A program made the translations under genes and the position numbers. The notes under the pieces were generated by a model. It was not told where the DNA came from and made no database searches. It saw only the letters and a list, made by a program, of their open reading frames with translations. Positions 43,549-52,546 of a stretch of DNA of 64,000 bases are shown in pieces; position 1 is the first letter of the stretch, and each line of letters begins with the position of its first letter. Origin of the DNA: JAMXLO01 sp963818775 (GTDB lineage: Bacteria; Pseudomonadota; Alphaproteobacteria; Acetobacterales; Acetobacteraceae); the NCBI GenBank assembly GCA_963818775.1, contig CAWFUF010000006.1:248001-312000 (forward strand), given 5' to 3'.

Positions 43549-44685
43549 ATGTCCGAGTCCACCTCCCCGCTGATCGAGCTCCCGACGGTCGCGCGCGGCG
43601 CTCCGACGCTGACCGTTGTGGTGCCCTGCTACAACGAACGCCCCAATGTCGGGCCACTGATCGCCAGGCTGGACGCCGCGTTGTACGGCATCGCCTGGGA
43701 GGTCGTGTATGTCGATGACAACAGCCCGGACGGCACAACCGCCGAGGTCCGCCGCATCGCCCAGACCGATCCGCGCGTCCGCTGCATCCGCCGCATCGGT
43801 CGGCGCGGCCTTGCCTCGGCGGTAATCGAGGGCGCGCTCTCGTCCTCAGCCCAATTCGTCGCGGTGATCGACGGCGACCTGCAGCACGATGAGACGAAGT
43901 TGCCGGATATGCTGGCGGCCCTCGCGAACGGCCAACACGACATTGCCGTCGGCAGCCGTTACGTCGGAGGCGGCGACTCAGCCGGTCTCGTCAGTCGGTG
44001 GCGCCACTTGCTGTCGGATGGCGGTATCCGGCTGGCACAGCTTTTCCTGCCGGTGCGGCTCACCGATCCGATGAGCGGCTTCTTCATGGTGCCTCGCCCG
44101 TTGTTCGAGACACTGGCACCCAATCTTACCGGCCAGGGGTTCAAGATCCTCGTCGACCTGACACTCAGTTCGCCAGCACCGTTGCGCGTGATCGAGGTTC
44201 CCTGTGTCTTCCACGAACGCGTGGCCGGCAAGAGCAAGCTCGACGCACTGGTCCTCGCCCAATTTGCCGGCCTTCTTCTGGACAAGGTACTTGGCGGCCT
44301 GCTGCCATTGCGCTTCATCTCGTTCGCGCTGGTGGGTGCCCTAGGGGTGCTGGTGCATCTCGCCGTGCTGACCACGGTGCTGAAACTGGTCGGATTGCAG
44401 TTCGAAGCGGCACAGACCATCGCCACCGCGGTTGCCATGGCATGCAACTTCGAGCTCAACAACGAGATCACCTATCGCGACCAGCGACTACGCGGGCCGC
44501 GTCTGTGGCGCGGGCTGTTGTTGTTCATGTTGGTATGCAGCCTCGGCGCCGTCGCCAATGTGGGCATCGCCAAGACGCTGTATGAAACCCACACCAGTTG
44601 GAGCATCGCCGGCGCGGTCGGTGCGATCATCGGCGTGGTCTGGAACTATGCCGTCTCGGCGACGCTGGTCTGGCGCGCGCGATAA
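43549..44685 (+). CDS. Dolichyl/polyprenyl-phosphate mannose synthase-like GT2 fused to a GtrA domain
   Basis: The 378-residue protein starts with a GT2 domain: LTVVVPCYNERPNVGPL (about 23-39), VYVDDNSPDGT, the metal-binding IDGDLQHDETKLPDML and GSRYVGGGDSAGLVSRWRH. The second part, from about residue 255, is a GtrA four-helix domain (LRFISFALVGALGVLVHLAV ... CNFELNNEITYRD). It should charge polyprenyl phosphate with a hexose and help flip or anchor it. The next gene encodes a GT39/83-type transferase that would use such a donor, so the two form a lipid or polysaccharide glycosylation unit. ATG 43549 is preferred over 43528. Confidence 0.9.
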   Translation: MSESTSPLIELPTVARGAPTLTVVVPCYNERPNVGPLIARLDAALYGIAWEVVYVDDNSPDGTTAEVRRIAQTDPRVRCIRRIGRRGLASAVIEGALSSSAQFVAVIDGDLQHDETKLPDMLAALANGQHDIAVGSRYVGGGDSAGLVSRWRHLLSDGGIRLAQLFLPVRLTDPMSGFFMVPRPLFETLAPNLTGQGFKILVDLTLSSPAPLRVIEVPCVFHERVAGKSKLDALVLAQFAGLLLDKVLGGLLPLRFISFALVGALGVLVHLAVLTTVLKLVGLQFEAAQTIATAVAMACNFELNNEITYRDQRLRGPRLWRGLLLFMLVCSLGAVANVGIAKTLYETHTSWSIAGAVGAIIGVVWNYAVSATLVWRAR

Positions 44686-44693
44686 TCCAACAT

Positions 44694-44733
44694 CGCGAGA
44701 AGCGCAGCGACGGAGCAATCCCCATGGGGATGC
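44694..44733. repeat. Truncated copy of the GCGAGG-type palindromic repeat
   Basis: CGCGAGAAGCGCAGCGACGG with AGCAATCCCCAT matches the left arm of the repeat at 38703-38743 at roughly 27 of 33 bases. A small perfect palindrome, ATCCCCATGGGGAT, forms its centre. The right arm is mostly gone. The likely start codon of the next gene (44724) lies inside that central palindrome. Confidence 0.65.
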
Positions 44734-46205
44734 GCACTTCGCCCGTGACACGCAATAGCGCGCGGTGGCCGCTGGTGGCGCTAATCGCGCTGACCGCGCT
44801 GCGCCTCATTGTCGCGGCAGCAGTCCCCCTCGTACCGGATGAGGCGTACTACTGGGTGTGGTCGCGTGCCCTGGCGCCAGGCTATCCCGACCATCCGCCC
44901 ATGGTCGCCATCTGGATACGCATCGGCACCGCCCTGGTAGGCGACAGCGCACTAGGTGTCCGGCTGCTTGGACCGCTCGCCGTCGCGATCGCCTCGCTGC
45001 TGCTGATGGACGCTGCGGATCGCCTGCTGCCGGGTCGCCGCGCCGGTCTTCGCGCCGCCGCGCTGCTGAATGCGACGCTGCTGTTCGGCGTCGGTGGCGT
45101 GCTGATGACCCCCGACGCGCCACTCCTCTTGTTCTGGACGGCGTGCCTTTGGGCGCTCGCGCGCCTGCTCGACAGTGGTCGCGCGTGGTGGTGGGTCGTG
45201 ATCGGCCTGTTCGCCGGGCTCGCCATGGCGAGCAAGTATACCGCCGCGCTGCTGTGGTTCGGCATCGGCGCCTGGCTGCTCGCGGCACCATCGATGAGGG
45301 GGTGGCTGCGGCGGCCGACACCCTGGCTCGGCGCACTGCTTGGCTTGGCGATCTTCTCTCCGGTTGTGCTGTGGGAATCCCAGCATGGCTGGGCAAGTTT
45401 TGCTCGACAGGGCGGCCGCATTGACGCCTGGCAGCCCGCGCATGCGATCAGGTTCTTGGCAGAACTGTTGCTCGGTCAGGCCGGACTGATCACGCCGCTG
45501 ATTTTCGCCTTTTGCATCGGCGGCATGATCGAGGCCGTGCGCGAGACCTGGCGCACGCGTGACCCGGCATGGACTTTGCTCGCCGCATTGACACTGCCGG
45601 CGGTGGTGCTGTTCACGCAGCACGCGCTTGGCGACCGGGTGCAGGGCAACTGGCCCGCCATCATCTATCCAGCCGCCGGCATCGCCGCGGGCGCACTGTG
45701 TGCACCGATCTGGACGCGCATGATGCGGCCGTCCGTCGCACTGGGTCTGGCAATCACGCTGCTGATCTATCTCCAGGCGGGCTCCGCGCTGCTGCCGGTG
45801 CCTGCCGGCGTCGACCCGATCGCCCGCCAACTGGCTGGCTGGGACGCATTCGCTGATCAGGTCGATGCAGTCCGGCGGCAGGCGGGTGCCGATTTTGTCG
45901 CAGCGGATGAATATGGCGTTGCCGCGGAACTCGCCCGCGCTCTGCCGCCGGGAGTGACCGTGATCGGCGTCGACACACGCTGGAGCTTGACCGACCTGCC
46001 GCGAGCGATCCCGAAGGGCCAGATCGGGGTCCTGGTCCGCAGCACACGCCGCAGCAGCCAATTCGACGAAGCAGCTTGGTCGCATCCCGTCGAGATCATC
46101 CAGGCGGCACGACAACGCGGCAATGAAACGGTCGAGGCGTTTCGGCTTTATCGAGTTGCGTTGGCGGGAAATGGCGCGGATGCAGTCGTCTTGCCGCGGC
46201 CATGA
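44724..46205 (+). CDS. ArnT-like membrane glycosyltransferase (GT39/GT83, PMT_2)
   Basis: The 493-residue protein has about eleven helices. It carries the class motif PDEAYYWVWSRALAPGYPDH then PPMVAIWIRIG, with the acidic pair and His-Pro-Pro used to bind the lipid-phosphate sugar. The helix after ASKYTAALLWFGIGAW is typical of the PMT_2 domain. The C-terminal 120 residues form a periplasmic domain. It would transfer the sugar made available by the GT2-GtrA protein encoded 38 bases upstream. The first eight codons come from a repeat element, and the ATG has no normal ribosome site. Longer starts back to 44598 would overlap the upstream gene. Confidence 0.85.
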   Translation: MGMRTSPVTRNSARWPLVALIALTALRLIVAAAVPLVPDEAYYWVWSRALAPGYPDHPPMVAIWIRIGTALVGDSALGVRLLGPLAVAIASLLLMDAADRLLPGRRAGLRAAALLNATLLFGVGGVLMTPDAPLLLFWTACLWALARLLDSGRAWWWVVIGLFAGLAMASKYTAALLWFGIGAWLLAAPSMRGWLRRPTPWLGALLGLAIFSPVVLWESQHGWASFARQGGRIDAWQPAHAIRFLAELLLGQAGLITPLIFAFCIGGMIEAVRETWRTRDPAWTLLAALTLPAVVLFTQHALGDRVQGNWPAIIYPAAGIAAGALCAPIWTRMMRPSVALGLAITLLIYLQAGSALLPVPAGVDPIARQLAGWDAFADQVDAVRRQAGADFVAADEYGVAAELARALPPGVTVIGVDTRWSLTDLPRAIPKGQIGVLVRSTRRSSQFDEAAWSHPVEIIQAARQRGNETVEAFRLYRVALAGNGADAVVLPRP

Positions 46206-46348
46206 CTTAGACTACTGCTTGCGGTCGGCCGCGCCGATTGCACATGCAGCGGTACGAGACACAGCTCGATGACCGACAACGCGCCGCGATTAGCCAGGAA
46301 TTAAACTGGAACGTTCACGCTGTTGCAGTCGCGGACTCCGGCGCTCTC

Positions 46349-47407
46349 ATGGGTGGCAAGACAGACAGGAAAGGCAAGGGCAATATCCTCATCCGCAAGG
46401 AGGAGGTGGTGGAAGGCGAAGGGCACGGCGGTGCCTGGAAAGTCGCCTATGCCGACTTCGTCACTGCGATGATGGCCTTCTTCCTGCTGATGTGGTTGCT
46501 GAACGCAACCACCGAGGAGCAGCGCAAGGGCCTCGCCGACTATTTCAGCCCGAACAGCGTGCTGTCGCACAATTCGTCCGGCACCGGCCAACCATTCGGC
46601 GGGCGCACGGCGTTTTCGGATGGTGCGATGCTATCCGACCTCGGCAGCCCGGAGGTGACTGTCGGCAAGCAACCCGTGGTCGATCAACCCGAGGATGACG
46701 GCTCCGATGTGGTGCTTCAGCCAAGGCCCCACCGCGATGACGTAGATAGCAAAGCGCCGGATCTCGGCGGCAGGCCGCCGCCAAGGCCGCCACCGCAACA
46801 AGTGCGCAATTCTGCCGCTGCCGGGCCGGTTCCGGTCGCAGTGGCCACGGCGGGACGCGGCGACATCCAGCGCAAGCCAAGCGAGGCGGAGCTGCGGGCG
46901 GAACTGGACAAGCGTGAGAAACAGTCCTTCGACCAGGCGGCACAGCAGATACGCGACGTGGTGAACAGCGATCCACAATTGCAGGAACTGGCCCGTCAGT
47001 TGGTGATTGACACAACGCCGGACGGGCTACGCATCCAGATCCGCGATGCCGACCGCGAGTCGATGTTCGCGTTCGGATCGGCCGAGCCGAATGAAAAAAC
47101 GAGATTGCTGCTCCAGAAGATGGCGCCCGTGCTGGCCAAACTGACGCAGGATATCTCGATCGCTGGCCACACCGACGCAGCACCGTTCGCGGGCGCCGGC
47201 CGCACCAATTGGGAACTTTCCGCCGACCGTGCCAACACCACGCGACGGCTGCTGATCGAGTCAGGTCTGCAGGAAACGCGCATCCGCAGCGTGACGGGCA
47301 ATGCAGAGCGTGACCTTGCGCTGCCAAACGACCCGCTGGCCGCAGCCAATCGCCGCATCGCCATCGTCGTGCTCCGCACGGCGCGGCAACAAGCGGAAGC
47401 CCCCTGA
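46349..47407 (+). CDS. motB: Flagellar motor stator protein MotB
   Basis: The 352-residue protein starts with a basic cytoplasmic stretch (GGKTDRKGKGNILIRK) and the plug/transmembrane helix GAWKVAYADFVTAMMAFFLL, in which Asp36 (YADF) is the proton-carrying residue. A long Pro-rich linker (RPPPRPPPQQ, about 150-160) follows. The C-terminal OmpA domain binds peptidoglycan (SIAGHTDAAPF ... NWELSADRANTTRRLLIESG). A frame extension to 46238 adds 37 residues not seen in MotB proteins. motA follows directly after 9 bases, the reverse of the enteric motA-motB order. Confidence 0.93.
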   Translation: MGGKTDRKGKGNILIRKEEVVEGEGHGGAWKVAYADFVTAMMAFFLLMWLLNATTEEQRKGLADYFSPNSVLSHNSSGTGQPFGGRTAFSDGAMLSDLGSPEVTVGKQPVVDQPEDDGSDVVLQPRPHRDDVDSKAPDLGGRPPPRPPPQQVRNSAAAGPVPVAVATAGRGDIQRKPSEAELRAELDKREKQSFDQAAQQIRDVVNSDPQLQELARQLVIDTTPDGLRIQIRDADRESMFAFGSAEPNEKTRLLLQKMAPVLAKLTQDISIAGHTDAAPFAGAGRTNWELSADRANTTRRLLIESGLQETRIRSVTGNAERDLALPNDPLAAANRRIAIVVLRTARQQAEAP

Positions 47408-47416
47408 GCCAATGCA

Positions 47417-48283
47417 ATGCTGACGATCGGCGCCTTCGTCCTGTTGCTCGGCTGCGTGTTCGGCAGCTACGTCGTATCCGGCGGCAGCTTCGACGTGCTG
47501 ATCGAGGCAGTGCCATTCGAAATGTGGACGATCGGCGGTGCCGGCATCGGCGCGTTCATCATGTCAAATAGCATGCATGAACTGAAGCATTCACTTGGTG
47601 GCTGCAAGAAAATATTCTCCGGCGCCGCTTTCAAGAAGAGCGACTATATCGATCTCCTCAGCCTGCTGTATTTTCTCGTTCGGCTCGCCACCACCAAGGG
47701 CAACATGGCACTCGAACCACATATCGAGAAGCCCGAGGAAAGCCCTGCCTTCCAAAAATTCCCCAGGGTTATCGCCAACCACTTCGCCTGTTCGATGATC
47801 TGCGACTACCTGCGGATGGTTGGGATGAACGCCGACGACCCTAACCAGATCGAAGACGTGATGGCGCGCGAGCTGAAGAAAACACTGAACGAAGAACTGC
47901 ACGGCGCGCATGCCTTGCAGAGCATGGCCGATGGCCTGCCTGCTCTCGGCATCGTCGCTGCCGTGCTCGGTGTGATCAAGACGATGTCGCACATCGACCG
48001 GCCGCCAGCGGTGCTCGGTGGGATGATCGCCAGTGCGCTGTGCGGCACGTTTCTTGGTGTGTTGCTTGCCTATGGTCTTGCGGGGCCGTGTGCGTCACGG
48101 CTGAAGGGTGTGGTGGAGGAGGAATCAAAATACTACGAAGTCATCCGCGCGGTGCTGGTAACCCATCTGCACGGCAACGCACCACAGGTCAGCGTTGAGT
48201 TAGGCCGCAAGATGGTGCCCAACGAGCACATGCCGTCGTTTCTCGAACTGGAAGAAGCGGTGCAGTCGGTGCAGATGAACTAG
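47417..48283 (+). CDS. motA: Flagellar motor stator protein MotA
   Basis: The 288-residue protein has four membrane segments: LTIGAFVLLLGCVFGSYVVS, the second around MWTIGGAGIGAFIM, and the later pair GLPALGIVAAVLGVIKTMSH and LCGTFLGVLLAYGLAGPCAS. The large cytoplasmic loop between them contacts FliG. The conserved prolines near the last two helices are present (GLPALG, AGPCAS). With MotB it forms the proton channel that drives the flagellum. It is followed by a chemoreceptor gene, 132 bases later. No other flagellar genes are in the window. Confidence 0.93.
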   Translation: MLTIGAFVLLLGCVFGSYVVSGGSFDVLIEAVPFEMWTIGGAGIGAFIMSNSMHELKHSLGGCKKIFSGAAFKKSDYIDLLSLLYFLVRLATTKGNMALEPHIEKPEESPAFQKFPRVIANHFACSMICDYLRMVGMNADDPNQIEDVMARELKKTLNEELHGAHALQSMADGLPALGIVAAVLGVIKTMSHIDRPPAVLGGMIASALCGTFLGVLLAYGLAGPCASRLKGVVEEESKYYEVIRAVLVTHLHGNAPQVSVELGRKMVPNEHMPSFLELEEAVQSVQMN

Positions 48284-48415
48284 CCGCTTTGGACCGTTAC
48301 AACGCCTTAACAGCCCATTAACCCCTCCCCCGCTAGCGTCCTGGGCCGTCTCGTCACCAGCCTGGGGCTATGGCGCATGCGCGTCATCCGGACAACGCCG
48401 ATCTCGGAGGACTCA

Positions 48416-50101
48416 ATGGGGAAATTTGCAAATCTGCCGATAGCTCGGAAATTGATGGCGGCTTTTGCCGCCGTGATCCTGGTCTCGGCTGCAAGTAGCT
48501 TCATGGTTTATGAGAAAATGGGGTTCATCCAGCAAAGCTCCGGTTGGACCGAACACACGTATGTGGTTCTCGAAACTCTCGATACAGCCTTGACCGCCAT
48601 GGTCGATCAGGAGACCGGATTACGCGGCTATCTTTTGTCGGGGGACGATAAGTTCCTGGACCCGTACCACAAAGGTGGTGAGATATACACAGCCGCTTTT
48701 CAGAAGGTGAAGGACCTGACTTCCGACAATCCGGTCCAGCAGGAACGGCTGCAGGGGATGAACCAGTTCGCTCAAAACTGGCGCACCGACCTTGCCGGGA
48801 AGGAGATCGCGCTGATGGCGAAGCCCGAGACTCGGGAACAGGCGCGCGCGATGGAATCCTCCGGCGCCGGGAAGACATCGATGGACGGCATTCGCGCCAA
48901 GGTGGCAGAAATAGCCGGTACCGAGCGTGCGCTGCTGGCAACCCGGACGGCAGCACAGCAAAATGCATTTGGGCTCAGCTATGCCACGCTGATCATCGGC
49001 GGACTCGCTTCGCTGGCTGTCGCGGTTTTGATGGGCATCGCAATGACGCGCGGCATCAGAGGGCCGATCGCAAGCATGTGCCTTGTGATGGCGAAACTGG
49101 CGAAAGGCGACACGACGGTGGAGGTGGTCGGTGTTGGTCGAAAGGACGAGGTTGGCGCCATGGCGGCAGCAGTCCAGGTCTTCAAGGAAAACCGGATGAC
49201 GGCAGACCGCATTGCCAAAGAGCAGGCGACCGACAACGAGGCAAAGGCACGGCGGTCACAACAGGTGGAATCGCTGACCGCTCAGTTCGAAGCGAAAGTT
49301 GGCGAGTTGGTGAGCGCGGTGGCGTCAGCGGCTACCGAGATGGAGGCGACGGCAGGCTCCATGTCGGCTACGGCGGAGCAGACCAACCAGCAGTCCGTCA
49401 CAGTGGCGTCGGCAGCCGAAGAGACTTCGGCCAACGTGCAGACTGTAGCGACAGCGACCGAGGAGCTTGCTTCATCAGTGCAGGAGATTAGCCGGCAGGT
49501 CACGCAGTCATCGCAAATCGCCGCCAAAGCGGCTGACGATGCCGAGGAGACCAATACGACCGTGCAGGCATTGGCTGCGGGCGCGCAAAAGATCGGCGAC
49601 GTGGTTACGATCATCCAGGAAATTGCCAGCCAGACCAACCTGCTCGCCCTCAACGCAACAATAGAGGCGGCACGGGCGGGTGATGCCGGCAAAGGGTTTG
49701 CTGTCGTCGCAAGCGAGGTAAAGGCGCTGGCTAACCAGACGAGCAAGGCGACCGAGCAGATCGGTGGTCAGGTGATTCAAATTCAAGAGGGAACCGAGAA
49801 GACGGTCGCAGCCATCAAGAACATCGCCGAGACGATAGGCCAGCTAAACGCGATCGCCTCAAGCATTGCCTCGGCCGTCGAGGAACAAAGCGCGGCGACA
49901 CAGGAGATTTCGCGGAACGTGCAGCAGGCGGCCAAGGGTACGCAGGAAGTGTCCAGCAGCATCCTGGGCGTGAAGCAGGCGGCAACCGACACTGGAGCGG
50001 CAGCGAGAGAAGTCCTCGGCGCTGCACAGCAGTTGGCCAAGAACGCCGAGAACTTGACCGGCGAGGTCAATCACTTCATCGCCGACGTCAAGGCGGCATG
50101 A
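48416..50101 (+). CDS. Methyl-accepting chemotaxis protein with CHASE3-type sensor
   Basis: The 561-residue receptor has a first membrane helix (LMAAFAAVILVSAASSFMVY) and a periplasmic helical sensor with the CHASE3 phrase TAMVDQETGLRGYLLSGDDK. A second helix (LIIGGLASLAVAVLMGIAMT), a HAMP domain, and a long coiled-coil signalling domain follow. The hairpin tip is the fully conserved EIASQTNLLALNATIEAARA, then GDAGKGFAVVASEVKALA. Gln/Glu/Ala-rich methylation sites flank it. CHASE3 ligands are unknown. GGAGG precedes ATG 48416, while the longer frame from 48377 includes the ribosome site. It probably belongs with the mot genes in motility. Confidence 0.93.
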   Translation: MGKFANLPIARKLMAAFAAVILVSAASSFMVYEKMGFIQQSSGWTEHTYVVLETLDTALTAMVDQETGLRGYLLSGDDKFLDPYHKGGEIYTAAFQKVKDLTSDNPVQQERLQGMNQFAQNWRTDLAGKEIALMAKPETREQARAMESSGAGKTSMDGIRAKVAEIAGTERALLATRTAAQQNAFGLSYATLIIGGLASLAVAVLMGIAMTRGIRGPIASMCLVMAKLAKGDTTVEVVGVGRKDEVGAMAAAVQVFKENRMTADRIAKEQATDNEAKARRSQQVESLTAQFEAKVGELVSAVASAATEMEATAGSMSATAEQTNQQSVTVASAAEETSANVQTVATATEELASSVQEISRQVTQSSQIAAKAADDAEETNTTVQALAAGAQKIGDVVTIIQEIASQTNLLALNATIEAARAGDAGKGFAVVASEVKALANQTSKATEQIGGQVIQIQEGTEKTVAAIKNIAETIGQLNAIASSIASAVEEQSAATQEISRNVQQAAKGTQEVSSSILGVKQAATDTGAAAREVLGAAQQLAKNAENLTGEVNHFIADVKAA

Positions 50102-50224
50102 CGCCGGAGTCGCGGCTCACGCAGGATAGTCCATCACGCACCGATTGCGAATGGAGGCATCGAAGATCGCGGGTAAGGCAGTAGGACTTTCGAGGCGATC
50201 CGAGACACTCCGAAAGAGGCAATC

Positions 50225-50581
50225 ATGCAAAATGCTAAGACCGCGACAATCATCCCCTTCCCTGTACGCCCTGTGCCGGAGGAGACTTTGTCCTTGGTGG
50301 AGGATTTGGCGCGCTTAATGGAAAATCTGACGGCATTTTTCGCCGCTGTACACGATTTTGGGATCGAGACCAATGGTGGTGTGATTGCGCTGCAAGATGC
50401 AATCGAGCACGCGCGTCTCAGTGAAACGGCAATGGCAAAAAGTCACACATCGGAGATAGTCGAGCCTCAATCCGCCACGGACGGGGCCATCGGTGATCAG
50501 GCCAGCGACCTTCGCGACCCTGATCGGCAAAGCTTGCGCTCCTGCGGGAGGCTGCTGGACGGCCTCGCTGGTCGATCATAG
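50225..50581 (+). CDS. Small hypothetical protein
   Basis: The 118-residue product has a clean ribosome site (AAAGAGG) and a coding-like start, MQNAKTATIIPFPVRPVPEE. A helical segment (LSLVEDLARLMENLTAFFAA) follows, then a polar, less ordered C-terminal half. IIPFPVRP-like starts are frequent in small alphaproteobacterial cytoplasmic proteins. No domain is recognised. It sits between the chemoreceptor gene and a broken PIG-L gene, and its role in chemotaxis is unknown. Confidence 0.5.
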   Translation: MQNAKTATIIPFPVRPVPEETLSLVEDLARLMENLTAFFAAVHDFGIETNGGVIALQDAIEHARLSETAMAKSHTSEIVEPQSATDGAIGDQASDLRDPDRQSLRSCGRLLDGLAGRS

Positions 50582-50756
50582 TCGTTCATCGGGACAAGGG
50601 GATCAGCGGTGGCAAGCCGCCAGCAAGCGGGGTCTTTTCCGCCGCGGCAGTGGTCACCGCCCGGCTTCCAGCCTCCGTATCAGCTGACAGCGGTCTGCAT
50701 TGCGTTGTCGAGGCGAGCCGCTAAGCATGGCACCCCACACATGCGGGAGAGCCATT

Positions 50757-51510
50757 GTGTCGCCTGACGCAAAACAAAGTGTCTTTCGATCACGCAGGCT
50801 GTTTCTTGCCGGCCTGGCCGGCGGCGCACTCAGCGTTCATGGCGCTGTGCGCGCCGACACGCCACACCGGCGGCCACCCCGGCGATCCTGAATACGGCTG
50901 CGGCGGAACGGTCGCGCGGTACACAAAGCAGGGCCATCGCGTCACGCTGCTGTATCTCAACCGTGGCGACGACCCGCACGATGGCCCTGCCGCCTGTGCC
51001 GCGGCAATTGCCGCCGACCGCGTAACGCCGCGTGTTCAGGAAGCGATGGCGGCGTGCCGCATCCTTGGCGCAACACCCGTCTTTGCACCACAATGCAACA
51101 GCGCTTCGGTTGTGGACAATGCACACTACAAAGCCTTCACCGAACTGCTCGCGACGCTGCGGCCGGATGTCATATTCACGCAATGGCCGATCGACAATCA
51201 TCCTGATCATCGCGCGACGTTCACGTTGACCCTCGAAGCATGGAGCCGCCTCGGTCGCAAAGCCGCATTCTACTTCTATGAGGTCTCCGATGGCCTGGAT
51301 ACCTTGATGTTCACGCCGACAGACTATGTCGACATCACCGAGATCGAACCGCTCAAGCGCAGCGCCTGCTACGCACATGCATCGCAGCAGCCGGATTTCT
51401 TTTACCCCTTGCAGTCGCGTGCTTCGGAATTTCGCGGCGCCGAGCGAGGCTGCCGGCACGCTGAAGCGTATGTCCGGCATGTCGGGTCGCGTCCGGATCT
51501 CCTGCCCTGA
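50757..51510 (+). pseudogene. PIG-L family deacetylase, frameshifted after the leader
   Basis: From GTG 50757 (GGGAGAG upstream) the first frame encodes a Tat-type leader: VFRSRRLFLAGLAGGALSVH then GAVRADTP. At about 50861-50868 similarity switches to the neighbouring frame, which carries the PIG-L body. Blocks are GGHPGDPEYGCGGTVARYTK with the zinc/catalytic HPxD, VTLLYLNRGDDPHDG, and the second metal site WPIDNHPDHRATFTLT. The short stretch that normally joins leader and HPxD is missing. PIG-L enzymes remove N-acetyl groups from sugars such as GlcNAc lipids. As it stands, no full exported protein can be made unless translation slips. The core frame alone could start internally. Confidence 0.6.
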
Positions 51511-51540
51511 TACGGCCCCCCCGATACCCAGACCGCGAAG

Positions 51541-52395
51541 CTACGCAACGGGTCGAGCTTCACCCTTCATCTGGGTGCGATGCATGATCCGCCGGCTCAA
51601 CGCGTCGAACGGATCGCGCCGGTGCATCGTGCAGCGGTTGTCCCACAGCACCACATCGCCGACCCGCCATGTATTGTACCAGGTCAACTCATCGCGCGTT
51701 GCATAACGCCACACCTCATCCAGCAGCGCCTCCGATTCCGCAACCTCCAGCCCCTCGAGATACGCGTTGCGCCGCCGGCCCAGATAAAGACACTTCCGCC
51801 CGGTCTCCGGATGCGTGCAGACGATCGGGTGATAGGTACCGGGTGCCTCGCGCGGATCATCGGTCGGCGTCACGCCCTGTCGCACATAGCCGCCGCTGTT
51901 GTAGGTGCCGTCGTGCTTCACCCGCAGACCCGTGACGCGCCGCTTCAAGGTCTCCGGCAACTCCTCAAAGGCCCGGTACATGTTGGTGAACCCGGTATTC
52001 CCGCCCGCCGGCGGAATTTCGATCGCGTACAGCATGCTCGCCTTGGGCGGGTCCTCCAGATACGACATGTCGGTGTGCCACACCGCCTCGCCGGCACCGA
52101 GACTGCCGATCGCCTCGCCATTCTCGATCACGTTGGACACCACGTAGATCTCGGGATGTCCCTCGACGAATCGCCGCCCATTCTCCTGGATCGGTGCGAA
52201 GTCCAGTTTGCCGAACCGTTGGCTGAATCCGATGAGGTCATCGTCGTTCAGCGTCTGCCCGCGCAACAGCAGCACCAGATGCTCCAGCCACGCGCGATGG
52301 ATCGCCGCGAAGTCGACGTCCGAGATCCGGCGCAGATCGACCCCGCCAACCTCCGCGCCCAACGCGGCGCCAGTCGGTGTCACCGTGATCGACAT
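51541..52395 (-). CDS. TauD/TfdA family Fe(II)/2-oxoglutarate dioxygenase
   Basis: The 284-residue enzyme starts ITVTPTGAALGAEVGGVDLR, the family's first block. It has the iron triad: His107 and Asp109 in AVWHTDMSY and His258 in CTMHRRDPFD. Arg269, after the distal His, is positioned for 2-oxoglutarate. TauD oxidises taurine, releasing sulfite; TfdA and relatives act on other acids, and the true substrate is not clear. ATG 52395 (GGGAGGG upstream) is used; the frame to 52581 would overlap the divergent nitroreductase gene. Given the other sulfur genes in the window, a sulfonate substrate is a fair guess. Confidence 0.88.
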   Translation of the reverse strand: MSITVTPTGAALGAEVGGVDLRRISDVDFAAIHRAWLEHLVLLLRGQTLNDDDLIGFSQRFGKLDFAPIQENGRRFVEGHPEIYVVSNVIENGEAIGSLGAGEAVWHTDMSYLEDPPKASMLYAIEIPPAGGNTGFTNMYRAFEELPETLKRRVTGLRVKHDGTYNSGGYVRQGVTPTDDPREAPGTYHPIVCTHPETGRKCLYLGRRRNAYLEGLEVAESEALLDEVWRYATRDELTWYNTWRVGDVVLWDNRCTMHRRDPFDALSRRIMHRTQMKGEARPVA

Positions 52396-52546
52396 GCCGC
52401 CCTCCCAACCCCGTTCTCTCGGTCGTGCTTCCGAACTCGCCAACCGATACCGTTTCGCGCGATGAATTCCTAGATCCGTGAAGCCTTGCGGCCTGACCGG
52501 ACGGATGCCACAGGGCCTATGAGAACACGCCGGAGGGAAAAATCCG

